A stretch of DNA of 38,520 bases, taken from NCBI GenBank assembly GCA_045591035.1, contig JAZNSG010000061.1:1-38520 (forward strand), written 5' to 3'. Both the position numbers and the translations under genes were made by a program. The notes under the pieces were generated by a model that was not told the origin of the DNA, did not search any database, and saw nothing but the letters and a program-made list of their open reading frames with translations. Positions 23,594 through 32,555 of this stretch are shown piece by piece; the first letter of the stretch is position 1; each line of letters begins with the position of its first letter. The stretch is from SIG440 sp045591035. Lineage in GTDB: Bacteria; Bacillota; Clostridia; Monoglobales; Monoglobaceae.

Positions 23594-24976
23594 TTAACCT
23601 AAATTATTGACTGTTCTGGGATAGGGAAGCACGTCACGGATATTGCCCATACCTGTAAGATACATAACCGCTCTTTCAAAACCGAGACCAAAGCCCGCAT
23701 GCTTTGTTCCGCCATATCTTCTGAGGTCGAGATAATGTGCATATTCCGATTCGTCAAGGCCAACCTCTTCCATACGGGCAAGGAGAACATCAATTCTTTC
23801 TTCTCTCTGGCTGCCACCGATAATTTCACCGATTCCCGGAACAAGACAATCCATAGCAGCAACAGTTTTGCCGTCATCATTAAGACGCATATAAAACGCC
23901 TTGATTTCCTTTGGATAATCCGTGACAAATACAGGTTTCTTAAACACCTCTTCTGTCAGGTATCTTTCATGCTCGGTCTGAAGGTCAATTCCCCATTTAA
24001 CAGGATATTCGAATTCCTTGCCGCAATTTTTAAGAATTTCAACAGCTTCGGTATATGTCACGTGTCCGAAATCATTTTCAAGAATGTTGTTCAGTCTGTC
24101 AATAAGTCCCTTATCTACAAAATTATTGAAGAAATTCATTTCTTCAGGAGCATTATCAAGAACATATCTGATTACAAACTTAAGCATATCCTCTGCGAGT
24201 TTCATATCATCCGCCAGATCCGCAAAGGCAATTTCAGGTTCAATCATCCAGAATTCTGCAGCATGACGTGTTGTATTTGAGTTTTCAGCTCTGAAGGTGG
24301 GTCCAAAGGTATAAATATCCCCGAAAGCCATAGAAAATGTTTCGCCCTCAAGCTGACCGCTCACGGTCAATGATGTTTCTCTTCCGAAAAAGTCCTCTTT
24401 GTAATCAATTTTTCCGTCATCAGTTTTTGGCAAATTATCCATATCCAAGGTAGTAACGCGGAACATTTCTCCTGCACCCTCGCAGTCACTTCCCGTAATC
24501 AATGGAGTATGAACATAAACAAAGCCTCTTTCATTAAAGAACTTGTGAATCGCATATGCAATCACCGAACGCACTCTGAAAACTGCGGAGAAAGTATTTG
24601 TCCTTGCTCTCAGATGAGGTATTGTCCTCAAATACTCAAAGGAATGTCTCTTCTTCTGCAGCGGATAATCTGGGGTACTCTCACCCTCAATTTCCACCCT
24701 TGTCGCCTTGATTTCAAAAGGTTGCTTCGCATCAGGTGTCACCACCAGAACGCCTGTTACTCTCAATGAAGCACCCACGTTCAATTTGCAAAGCTTTGCA
24801 AAATTATCCAATTTTTCATCTTCAATAACAATCTGAATATTCTTAAAAAACGAACCGTCATTCAGTTCAATAAAACCAAAGTTCTTGGACGCACGCAGAG
24901 TTCTCACCCAACCATTAACCGAGACCTCTTTATCGGCAAGTGCTTCAAAAGTTGAAAAAACCTCTTTAATCTTCAT
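23594..24976 (-). CDS. asnS: asparaginyl-tRNA synthetase
   Basis: A 460-residue class IIb synthetase. An N-terminal OB-fold anticodon-binding domain (1-105, VNGWVRTLRASKNFGFIELNDG) precedes the catalytic core with motif 2 (FRAENSNTTRHAAEFWMIEPE) and motif 3 (GFGLGFERAVMYLTGMGNIRD). The motif 2 loop and length distinguish it from AspRS. It charges tRNA-Asn in the cytosol. ATG at 24976 is set by AAGGATGG and by family length; upstream in-frame ATGs overlap the promoter. It is the first gene of a two-gene operon. Confidence 0.96.
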   Translation of the reverse strand: MKIKEVFSTFEALADKEVSVNGWVRTLRASKNFGFIELNDGSFFKNIQIVIEDEKLDNFAKLCKLNVGASLRVTGVLVVTPDAKQPFEIKATRVEIEGESTPDYPLQKKRHSFEYLRTIPHLRARTNTFSAVFRVRSVIAYAIHKFFNERGFVYVHTPLITGSDCEGAGEMFRVTTLDMDNLPKTDDGKIDYKEDFFGRETSLTVSGQLEGETFSMAFGDIYTFGPTFRAENSNTTRHAAEFWMIEPEIAFADLADDMKLAEDMLKFVIRYVLDNAPEEMNFFNNFVDKGLIDRLNNILENDFGHVTYTEAVEILKNCGKEFEYPVKWGIDLQTEHERYLTEEVFKKPVFVTDYPKEIKAFYMRLNDDGKTVAAMDCLVPGIGEIIGGSQREERIDVLLARMEEVGLDESEYAHYLDLRRYGGTKHAGFGLGFERAVMYLTGMGNIRDVLPYPRTVNNLG

Positions 24977-25009
24977 TTTCAAACCATCCTTAATTTTTAT
25001 ATATCCCAT

Positions 25010-25038
25010 ATTATACCGAATATTTTTCATAAAATCAA
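25010..25038 (-). promoter_or_regulatory. sigma-A promoter of asnS
   Basis: On the minus strand, -35 TTGATT (25033-25038), 17 bp, -10 TATAAT (25010-25015). The leader of roughly 30 bases is too short for a T-box. Confidence 0.8.
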
Positions 25039-25131
25039 CCATAATATTCAATATAAAATAATTTTTCTGATATTTTTCCTAAACCTGTTTGCAAAACATT
25101 CAAAAATTTATATAAAGGTGTGTGATTTTCC

Positions 25132-25284
25132 TTGAAATTTATACCTGTTGGTGACAAGCATCTGGAATATGAAACCTTTGAAGACTATCCCCAATCTCAC
25201 GATTGCGGGAGTCCAAGAAAAATCCCCTCATACTTTGACACCGCAAAAAAACGCAAAGCCGAAAAAGCCAGAAATATTCGCTGA
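25132..25284 (+). CDS. 50-residue basic small protein, TTG start
   Basis: An open frame of 50 codons begins TTG AAA TTT ATA and ends TGA. The protein has a Tyr/Asp/Glu-rich middle (HLEYETFEDYPQSHDCG) and a basic helical C-terminus (DTAKKRKAEKARNIR), a composition that looks coding rather than random. An AAAGGTG lies 11 bases upstream, and an in-frame stop just before it rules out an earlier start. It converges on yycI with six bases between stops. No family is recognised. Confidence 0.45.
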   Translation: MKFIPVGDKHLEYETFEDYPQSHDCGSPRKIPSYFDTAKKRKAEKARNIR

Positions 25285-25289
25285 AGCTT

Positions 25290-26132
25290 TTATTTTTCTA
25301 TACTTTGCCCGTTTCTCGCATCATAATAGAGCATATGCCCTGTATCTGTCGCAATCTGCCACACCGGAATAGCAAGAATATTCCTGTATCTCTCAAGTGT
25401 TTCACCTATGTAGTAACCATGAGTTATGCTCACAATACTATGGGAAACATCCTTTTCAAGTTCTGGATTATCCACAATATCCGGTAAAATACTTATTATG
25501 CTCAAATATCTTGAGTTGCTTCGTCTTGCAACCATGTCAGAAACAAGATTTTTCCCTGAAACCGCCACAATCCCGGTTTCGTTTATATCAAATGACACAT
25601 AGGCATCAAAAAAAACATCCTCGTCGTGCTGCACCGTGAATATCGTGCGCATACCATCATCAACAAAATTCAAGCCGCTAAAGACATAAAGCTTTTCAAA
25701 AATTCCCTGTTTTTTCATTTCATCACGGCTGACAGACTCAAGCTCGTCCTCACTGAAATCTGTTGACGCCGGAATCGGTTTTGCATAGAAAAACTTGAAC
25801 TCATCCCCATCCAGCACAAGGACGCCTTCATCACTTTTATATGTGCCGTCGCTTTGAATAACATAGTCCGCACCTAAGAACTTCAAAAGCAGTTCTTCAT
25901 TGCTTCCATACATTTTTTCGAGATAATATCCCGAGATTTCAGGGGTTTGAGGCAGCTGTACCGTATCGGGAAGATATATCATGCTTTTCGAAAGCAAGGT
26001 TTTCATATTTTCTGTCATAAGCCTGTTTTCGTTTTTTTCGTAACTGCGGACATTATAAATAAGTGCAAAAAATATTACATTTATTGCAATCAAAACAAAT
26101 ATAAAAATAGTTTTAAGTCGTCTAAGGTCCAT
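25290..26132 (-). CDS. YycI-family regulatory protein
   Basis: A 280-residue protein with one N-terminal membrane helix (residues 7-25 after MDLRRLK) and an extracytoplasmic alpha/beta domain. The C-terminal segment ILAIPVWQIATDTGHMLYYDARNG matches the end of YycI domains. In Bacillus, YycI with YycH binds and restrains the WalK sensor kinase that controls cell-wall metabolism. The start codon overlaps the last base of the yycH stop (TAATG), giving tight coupling. No walR or walK gene is in the window. Confidence 0.75.
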   Translation of the reverse strand: MDLRRLKTIFIFVLIAINVIFFALIYNVRSYEKNENRLMTENMKTLLSKSMIYLPDTVQLPQTPEISGYYLEKMYGSNEELLLKFLGADYVIQSDGTYKSDEGVLVLDGDEFKFFYAKPIPASTDFSEDELESVSRDEMKKQGIFEKLYVFSGLNFVDDGMRTIFTVQHDEDVFFDAYVSFDINETGIVAVSGKNLVSDMVARRSNSRYLSIISILPDIVDNPELEKDVSHSIVSITHGYYIGETLERYRNILAIPVWQIATDTGHMLYYDARNGQSIEK

Positions 26133-27550
26133 TATTTTACCCCCCCAACTTCCCATGCAAGAGGTATATCTTTAATTTCCTGAGCGATTATATAGGCTTT
26201 ATGTATGTCTGCTATGCCCTTAATACCGGGGTTAGCAGATTTATACACCTTTATCGCATCAGTTAAAGACGATAGCTTCGCCTTTTCGCCGGTAATTTCA
26301 ATTTCTCTCACCTGCATTTCAAATTCTGTCAAAGCCCCTTTCTCCACAACAGCACGAACCGCCGTTTTCTCAGGGAAAGCTACCTTATTACCGTGGACAA
26401 AATAGTCATAACCTATTTCGAGTCTTTCTTCTTCAATATCTTTGGGCATAACAGTCAGTCGTATATCAAAATCCCTATTCTCAGGCATTATTCCGCTTAA
26501 ATAAAACACCTGTTCCATAATACTGCATATTCCCGAATTCACATCATACATACTGTTTGTTTCTGTTTCAGCAAATTTAATTCCATCATTTGCAGTCAAA
26601 GCCTTATATTCTATCTTTCCACCTGGATATATACTCAGGCTTCCCGTTTCAGCCACAATAATAAGAGCATTATTGCTTCCCGAGTATTGTCTCACCGTAT
26701 TGGGATTATATCCAAACACACTTATAAGTCCATCAGAAAATTCTGTTGTTTTTGAAATATTTAATCCCGATTCATATAGTTTGGGGACAGAAATATTAAT
26801 CATATTTGCCGTGATTTCTTCAGTTGGCACTGTCAACATGGGATTGAGTGATTCCAATTTATCAAGTCCGGTCTCATACGCAAAGCTCCATTTTTGTCCT
26901 AAGTTTTCATTTTCAGTCTTGATTACTTCCCGGACAGACTTAGCAAGTGCTGATTCGAAATCAAGCTTGGCAAATTTTCCCGAATCTGTATCATGTATAT
27001 AAATCGTCATTTTTTTGGGATTGTCAGCATGGGGAACGAAAACCATATCTCTGTACGAATCAGCTATGCCCGGAATGGGATTTTTCAATTCCTCATAGAA
27101 ATTCGATTCAACCTCAGTCGAACGAATGCCGGGATATTTTACATACAACGAATTATTTTTCAATGATGTACGCCATTCTTGCTCATCAACCGCCACAAAA
27201 TTTACACCAGAACTTAAAAAAACCTCTCTCATTACCGAACTTGTTACTTCTGATGCTCCGTCAAAACTTGATGTGTTCTCCTTTATGTTTTTATGTACTC
27301 CGACTTTATTTATCAAAATCATTTCAGGCTTCGATACACGCCAAAAATCAGCAAGTGCAGTTTGGAAAGTCTTGTCATGTTCATAGCTGCTGTATGCAGT
27401 TGGCAACTTAGCTGTAGTCAATACTTGTTCCCTGTAAATCCTGTATATTGTCACTCCGGAAAAAACGCATGACAAAGAGAGCAAAACAATTGCCACGGTT
27501 TTTGCCCTTTCAATCAACTTTTGTCTTTTAAAATGTTTTGTACCCTTCAT
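26132..27550 (-). CDS. YycH-like membrane-anchored protein
   Basis: A 472-residue protein with a basic N-terminus, a single membrane helix (about 17-36) and a large extracytoplasmic part. Sequence similarity to YycH is not obvious by eye; the call rests on size, topology and its coupling to the YycI-like gene. YycH and YycI form a heterodimer acting on WalK through their membrane helices. The start follows GGAGGAGCC, and a terminator hairpin ends only about 15 bases before this start, leaving no room for a promoter between them. Confidence 0.6.
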   Translation of the reverse strand: MKGTKHFKRQKLIERAKTVAIVLLSLSCVFSGVTIYRIYREQVLTTAKLPTAYSSYEHDKTFQTALADFWRVSKPEMILINKVGVHKNIKENTSSFDGASEVTSSVMREVFLSSGVNFVAVDEQEWRTSLKNNSLYVKYPGIRSTEVESNFYEELKNPIPGIADSYRDMVFVPHADNPKKMTIYIHDTDSGKFAKLDFESALAKSVREVIKTENENLGQKWSFAYETGLDKLESLNPMLTVPTEEITANMINISVPKLYESGLNISKTTEFSDGLISVFGYNPNTVRQYSGSNNALIIVAETGSLSIYPGGKIEYKALTANDGIKFAETETNSMYDVNSGICSIMEQVFYLSGIMPENRDFDIRLTVMPKDIEEERLEIGYDYFVHGNKVAFPEKTAVRAVVEKGALTEFEMQVREIEITGEKAKLSSLTDAIKVYKSANPGIKGIADIHKAYIIAQEIKDIPLAWEVGGVK

Positions 27551-27565
27551 GGCTCCTCCATTTCC

Positions 27566-27596
27566 AAAAAAGGACGGCCCTTTGTCCGGGTCGTCC
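27566..27596 (-). terminator. terminator or attenuator directly before yycH
   Basis: A 25-base hairpin (arms GGACG and CGTCC with an inner CCC/GGG pairing) followed by six T residues on the minus strand. It ends 16 bases before the yycH start, so yycHI expression must pass through it unless a promoter is hidden. Confidence 0.8.
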
Positions 27597-27653
27597 TCAA
27601 TGAGAGCAATTTATACGGCTCCTTCAACCTCAAGACCAATTCCCCCTGAGTCG

Positions 27654-28136
27654 TTAGTCCGTAAGAGCTTTTAATATATCGAATAAGTTGTAACTGTACT
27701 TTGTCAAAGACAATTTCATAAGCTGAACCTTGTCTCCGTTTTCAGCACGTACCAAAACCACATTATCTCCCTGAGTCAGGTATATGGGGTTCATAAACAT
27801 TCCTGAAGTCCCTATTTTCACCTCAGACGCAACCCAGGTTTTTTGAGTCTCGCCATTGGCGTCAACATACTGGGACTCATTGTACATCTTATTGTATACG
27901 CCCTCTTTCTCAGAATACTTATAGAATGTAACTGTCGTCCCCTCTTTGCCGTAGCCCGAAACGATATAGCTTCCGTCAAAGGTAGAATCCTTTTGGTTTT
28001 TGGGTTTTGTAACAACAACAAGGCTGCTTGAATTCCCCGTTGCATCATTTGCCACAGTCTCGGGAGCAGCAAATGTAGCGATCTGGCTAAAAAGCAACAC
28101 TGCAATCATTAAAACAGCTAAACATATCCTTTTCAT
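27654..28136 (-). CDS. small secreted protein
   Basis: A 160-residue exported protein. Residues 1-23 form a signal peptide (MKRICLAVLMIAVLLF, cleavage after TFA). The mature part is an Ig-like beta domain (VVVTKPKNQKDSTFDGSYIVSGYGKEGTTVTFYKY ... MYNPIYL-like strands) of the kind that decorates surface proteins. No enzyme motif or anchor is present. The ATG at 28136 follows TTGGAGAAAATT. A possible promoter TTGTAA-17-TATGCT lies about 90 bases upstream but is weak. It precedes yycH-yycI on the same strand. Confidence 0.8.
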   Translation of the reverse strand: MKRICLAVLMIAVLLFSQIATFAAPETVANDATGNSSSLVVVTKPKNQKDSTFDGSYIVSGYGKEGTTVTFYKYSEKEGVYNKMYNESQYVDANGETQKTWVASEVKIGTSGMFMNPIYLTQGDNVVLVRAENGDKVQLMKLSLTKYSYNLFDILKALTD

Positions 28137-28330
28137 AATTTTCTCCAATCCGCCCAAAATCTCGGGCTCAAGTATATATAAAGATACTTTTTCACTTTTC
28201 ATACTCACAGTATAGCATATAATTATTACAAAGCCATTACAACCACATTACATTTTTCTAAAAGATTTTCACAGTGTTTCTGTTTTCCCATATATTGTTT
28301 ATATATCCTTAAACAGAGGAGGGTATTTTT

Positions 28331-28891
28331 ATGCCAAAAATTTTTATTGACCCGGGGCACGGAGGTCCAGATCCCGGCGCCGTAGGCAACGGAGTAATTG
28401 AAGAATTTGTTAATCTGAATGTATCTCTTGAACTTGCAAGACTCCTTCGCGAAGCAGGTTTTGAGGTAAGTCTTTATCGGACCACCTCAGACGAAGGTGT
28501 TCTTGAAAATAAGAATGCTGACCTTAGAAACAGGGCACAAAAAGCAAATAACTTCGGTGCGGATTACTTCATCAGTATACACACCAACAGTTCCACAAAT
28601 CCAAACGCCCAGGGAGTTGAAGCCTATGTATACAGACTCGGAACAACCTCCGAAAGACTGGCTCAGTCCATAGTAGATGCCGTCTCTAACGACTTGGGCT
28701 CTGTAAATCGAGGTGTTATGCAGGCAAACTTCGCTGTGCTGAGGCGTACAAATATGCCTGCCGTCTTAGTAGAACTTGGCTATCTGACCAATTCCACAGA
28801 AGCCCTGAACCTTAACAGTCCCGCATGGCAAAAAGCTGTTGCCGCATCAATTTTTCAAGGGATAGTTAATTACACGGGATTTCCACAATAA
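28331..28891 (+). CDS. N-acetylmuramoyl-L-alanine amidase (Amidase_3), no signal peptide
   Basis: A 186-residue zinc amidase that cleaves the MurNAc-L-Ala bond of peptidoglycan. Zinc ligands are His10 (DPGHGG), Glu24 (VIEEF) and His84 (SIHTNSS), with the catalytic Glu148 in LVELGYLTN. The catalytic domain is the whole protein: no signal peptide, membrane helix or cell-wall-binding domain. Such forms occur as spore cortex, mother-cell or phage lysis enzymes; with no phage genes nearby, a sporulation or lysis role is an inference. The start follows AGGAGG. Confidence 0.92.
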   Translation: MPKIFIDPGHGGPDPGAVGNGVIEEFVNLNVSLELARLLREAGFEVSLYRTTSDEGVLENKNADLRNRAQKANNFGADYFISIHTNSSTNPNAQGVEAYVYRLGTTSERLAQSIVDAVSNDLGSVNRGVMQANFAVLRRTNMPAVLVELGYLTNSTEALNLNSPAWQKAVAASIFQGIVNYTGFPQ

Positions 28892-28892
28892 A

Positions 28893-28927
28893 AAAGGGCA
28901 TACAAGCCAATGGTTTGTATGCCTTTC
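28893..28927. terminator. bidirectional terminator between amidase and vanW genes
   Basis: A 12-bp stem with one G·U pair (28897-28908 with 28912-28923) flanked by A- and T-rich tracts, between two convergent stop codons. Confidence 0.85.
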
Positions 28928-28929
28928 TT

Positions 28930-30681
28930 TTAATCATTTACATCTTCAACTACAATTTCCGCATTTTCCTCTGTTCCCAAAGGACTATTTTCTGTCTCGC
29001 CAATGTTTTCCGGAATTTTGGTACCACTTTCACCGTTGCCAACCTCAATTTCCGGCTTTTCTTCGGGAATTTCCATTCCCTCAGTATAAACCTTCAGAGC
29101 TTCTGTTGGAGTTTCTTTATCCGCAGGGTTAACCGCCTCAATAGTGTCGGACGCACGATAAACACTGCTGGTAAGATTTTCTTCTTTAACAACCTTTCCG
29201 TCTTGCTTAACTATTCTCTTTGACGCCACCGCAAATCCGCCGGCACCGTTACTTTGTATCATTTTGTATCCCTTGGGAACACTCTCGTCTGTCACTCTCT
29301 CGACACCGGGTGAATAATACGCTGTCCGTGTGTTTATAATTTCGACGGTCTGCCCCTCAGGCTTGACTCCCAAAATCTTGCAGGCAACATTTCTGCCACT
29401 TATTTCTGCAACTATTTTCACCGGATACTCCGTATTATTTTTTATCAAAAGGTCAATATATCCCTGAGCAATGGTGGCATCCTGACCTGCCGGCACATAG
29501 CTTACGGGAAGTGAATGGGATTTTCGGCTGACAATCTCAAGGTTCGCATAAAGAGCCGCAGAATAAAGAGTTGATGAGGTCTGGCAAATACCTCCTCCAA
29601 TTCCGCTTTCAACCTTGTTCCCTACATAAACTCCCGCTTCCTTGTATCCATTGGCATAAGTTCTTTCCCCGACAGTTTTGTCATAAGAAAAAACATCTCC
29701 CGGCATAAGAACATACCCATTTATTCTTTCTGCAGTAAGTGTCACATTACTTGCCCTTGCCGCAGAACTCGAAGAAAAGTTCGACGAAAACTCGCCCATA
29801 ACATCCCTGAACAAAAGAGCTCTCAGCTTATCTGCCGTTACCTCAGGGGTCTTTACCTTTACATCAATTGTTGTTTCAGCATTTTCTGATTTAAGAGCTT
29901 CAATTACCTTATCCTTGTCTACTGTAATTTGCTTCCTTTCATCAATAATAACAACTTCTCCATCTTTGTACTCATATCTTGCATCCTGAGTCGGTTGGAC
30001 CATATCATTGTAAAAAGCCTCAACATCCACAGGCTTTGGCTCTGCCGGTTCAATCTCAAGCACAATCTTCTTTGTGTCCTTGTTTCCCACAGCACGTCTG
30101 AGCATCAGGAGGGCTTTCTCACGATTAACTTCCTTACCTGCTCTGCCCTTGGTAATTGTCAGTTCGTTCCCCGAAAGGCTGTAGGTTGTTTCCGTATGCT
30201 TTGTCTCTTTGCCAAGAGAAAGTTCCCTGATAATTTCTTCATATCTGTCTTCGTTCACGGAAATAACAGGTTCAACAACAGTTTCCGAAAACATCCCCGA
30301 GACAAGTTTAAGAGCTTTGCCGAAAACGCCGCTGTCTCGCCCTATTCCAAAGGCACTTTTTGCGGTTTCAAAGCTGTCAACTTCCACTTCAAACTGTGAT
30401 AAAGCCACCTTCTGACTTTTTTCTTCGCATTCTACAATAATGCTTCTTTCCTCATCAGTCTTCCCGATATTGTCGAGTATTTTCTTTTCTGCTTCAGCAA
30501 AAGTTAATCTGCCCACATCCACTGTTCCAACAAAAACATTCGGTAAAACCCGGGAATATGCAGCAGAATAAATGCCCAAAAGAAGAACCAAAGCAACCAC
30601 CACAAAAGCAGCGGTGGCAGAATACAATGCAGGTTTGTTTTTTATAAGTTTTCCGAAAATCTGAGTCAGTTTCTTTTTCAT
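28930..30681 (-). CDS. VanW family protein with peptidoglycan-binding-like repeats
   Basis: A 583-residue membrane-anchored protein. One N-terminal helix (about 21-41) is followed by two PG_binding_4-like domains (about 60-300, each with GR or KG turn motifs) and a VanW domain (about 310-430: SSSSAARASNVTLTAERINGYVLMPG, GGGICQTSSTLYSAALYA, SHSLPVSYVPAGQDATIA). A G5-like segment and an acidic Pro/Glu-rich tail (last about 60 residues) end the protein. VanW domains occur in vancomycin clusters, but the biochemical role is unknown; most copies, like this one, are ordinary clostridial surface proteins. The ATG at 30681 follows AGGAGAG. Confidence 0.9.
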   Translation of the reverse strand: MKKKLTQIFGKLIKNKPALYSATAAFVVVALVLLLGIYSAAYSRVLPNVFVGTVDVGRLTFAEAEKKILDNIGKTDEERSIIVECEEKSQKVALSQFEVEVDSFETAKSAFGIGRDSGVFGKALKLVSGMFSETVVEPVISVNEDRYEEIIRELSLGKETKHTETTYSLSGNELTITKGRAGKEVNREKALLMLRRAVGNKDTKKIVLEIEPAEPKPVDVEAFYNDMVQPTQDARYEYKDGEVVIIDERKQITVDKDKVIEALKSENAETTIDVKVKTPEVTADKLRALLFRDVMGEFSSNFSSSSAARASNVTLTAERINGYVLMPGDVFSYDKTVGERTYANGYKEAGVYVGNKVESGIGGGICQTSSTLYSAALYANLEIVSRKSHSLPVSYVPAGQDATIAQGYIDLLIKNNTEYPVKIVAEISGRNVACKILGVKPEGQTVEIINTRTAYYSPGVERVTDESVPKGYKMIQSNGAGGFAVASKRIVKQDGKVVKEENLTSSVYRASDTIEAVNPADKETPTEALKVYTEGMEIPEEKPEIEVGNGESGTKIPENIGETENSPLGTEENAEIVVEDVND

Positions 30682-30788
30682 ATAGGTTCTCTCCTGAAAA
30701 GTCAAATGAAATATGGATTGGTTTCCTTTCGACTTCAAATAAATATATGTCTTATACCCCTTTTATTATGCATACTTCAAGTATTTTC

Positions 30789-30816
30789 ATTTTATCATAT
30801 CGTTGTGAAAAGTCAA
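30789..30816 (-). promoter_or_regulatory. promoter of the vanW-family gene
   Basis: On the minus strand, -35 TTGACT (30811-30816), 16 bp, -10 TAAAAT (30789-30794). A second TTGACT lies 12 bases further upstream (30823-30828), possibly an alternative -35 or a repeated operator half. Confidence 0.6.
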
Positions 30817-30913
30817 TACTTTAAGTCAAATATTTTCTCCATCTTCCTGTGCCAACTCTGCATTATGGATAATCTGCCAAAACACAGGGAATACTTTTTG
30901 CGAGGTGATATAT

Positions 30914-32554
30914 GTGAATTTAAGGAATTTGTTTGTTTATAATGCTTCAAAGCAAAAAGAACCGGGAAATCTTTCCCCCTCGCCAGACACAAAAGAGAAT
31001 AACCCGGAAAATCCCTATATAAAGAACAACATAACTGATAAAGACAGCTATACCTACAAAACAGGAAAGGTTAGTTCAACCCTTTCCGAAAACAAAAGTT
31101 TCATCTATGATGCATTTGAATGCAGCAAAAACTTTGACCTGGTTTTGAGAGACTTTAAGGTTAAATTCAAGAATTCCTTTGCGGATGGTTTTCTTGTATT
31201 TTTTGACGGACTTGCAAATAAAGAATATATAAATCGTGATATCTTGAACCCTCTTATGGTGCAGGGAATTGCCGAATCTCCCACTCCCCAAAGCATTGAA
31301 GAGCTTGTTTATGAATCAATGATTGCACAAGCTCCAAACAGCAAAATGGACGATATGAAAAACATAATCGAGCTGATTGGATTCGGAAATTGTGCGGTTT
31401 TTGTGGATGGGTGTTCAAAGGCATTTGTTGCTGACATAAAAGGCTGGAGCAGTCGCGGAGTGGAAAGACCCGTAGCCGAGGCAGTTCTCTCCGGCCCCCA
31501 GGAAGCATTTACCGAAACGGTAATGACAAACATAGGCCTTGTTCGCAAAATACTGAAAGAACCCAACCTCATTGCAGAATTAATTCCGGTGGGTACAAAA
31601 AGCCAGACTCCCTGTGCACTTATGTATATAAACGGAATAACAAACAAAAGCCTGGTTAAGCAGGTACGCAACCGTCTTAAGTCCATTGACACAGACTACA
31701 TTTTTTCATCCGCTGATATAGAAATGCTTATTGAGGAAAGCACACTTTTTCCCCTTCCCCAGCTTCTGAAAACCGAGCGGCCTGACCGTGCCGCAGCCCA
31801 ACTCAGCGACGGCAAGGTTATTATAATTGTCCAGGGCAGCCCTTTTGTGCTTATAGCCCCGGCCACTGCTGCAGACCTTGCCGAAACCTCCGAGGATAAC
31901 TATGTCAGAGTTGCTGAAGCAAATTTTATGCGTCTTATTCGTTTAATCGGATGCTCTTTAGCTTTATTTTTGCCCGGTTTTTTTATTGCAACGGTCCTTT
32001 ATCACCACGAAAGTATTCCAACCGACCTGATTTTCACCATTGAAGCAAGTCGGCGTCAAATGCCATTCCCCATTGTTCTTGAACTTATTATAATGATTCT
32101 GTCCTTTGAACTGATAAAAGAAGCTTCCATTCGCGTTCCCGAACCAATCGGCTCCACTCTCGGGATTGTGGGTGGTCTTATCCTTGGGCAATCTGCTGTC
32201 GAAGCGGGTATCGCAAGTCCCCTTCTTATTATCATTGTCTCTATAGCCGCACTGGGGTCCTTTGCTGCACCATCTCCATCAATTTCGAGGGCAATTTCCG
32301 TTCTGCAATTTGTTTTTATCTTTTTAGGAGCAATCTCAGGATTTTTGGGGATTTCTTTAGGTATTTTTCTTTTAACTCTTTATATGGCTTCAGCAAAATC
32401 CTTTGGTGTTTCCTATATGTCGCCAACATCTGCCGGTTCAAATCCTTTTATAATACCGCCTATATGGAAACGTGAAAACCGTCCCAAAAACCTCTCAACG
32501 CAACAAATTTCAAAGCAGCCGCACATAAGCCGAAAATGGAAAGGAGACCGCTAA
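30914..32554 (+). CDS. spore germination protein, GerA family (A subunit)
   Basis: A 546-residue germinant receptor A subunit. A hydrophilic N-terminal domain of about 330 residues (after a disordered Asn/Pro/Lys-rich leader) is followed by about five membrane segments with the family motif PFPIVLELIIMILSFELIKEA, conserved RVPEPIGSTLGIVGGLILGQSAV, and a cytosolic C-tail. With B and C subunits it forms the receptor and ion channel in the inner spore membrane. The start is GTG at 30914: GAGGTGA ends six bases before it, while the other GTG at 30905 overlaps that site. Confidence 0.94.
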   Translation: MNLRNLFVYNASKQKEPGNLSPSPDTKENNPENPYIKNNITDKDSYTYKTGKVSSTLSENKSFIYDAFECSKNFDLVLRDFKVKFKNSFADGFLVFFDGLANKEYINRDILNPLMVQGIAESPTPQSIEELVYESMIAQAPNSKMDDMKNIIELIGFGNCAVFVDGCSKAFVADIKGWSSRGVERPVAEAVLSGPQEAFTETVMTNIGLVRKILKEPNLIAELIPVGTKSQTPCALMYINGITNKSLVKQVRNRLKSIDTDYIFSSADIEMLIEESTLFPLPQLLKTERPDRAAAQLSDGKVIIIVQGSPFVLIAPATAADLAETSEDNYVRVAEANFMRLIRLIGCSLALFLPGFFIATVLYHHESIPTDLIFTIEASRRQMPFPIVLELIIMILSFELIKEASIRVPEPIGSTLGIVGGLILGQSAVEAGIASPLLIIIVSIAALGSFAAPSPSISRAISVLQFVFIFLGAISGFLGISLGIFLLTLYMASAKSFGVSYMSPTSAGSNPFIIPPIWKRENRPKNLSTQQISKQPHISRKWKGDR

Positions 32555-32555
32555 T

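Noticed and set aside
28930..30681. Vancomycin resistance locus
   Set aside because: VanW domains are common in Clostridia surface proteins; no vanR, S, H, A or X genes are nearby.
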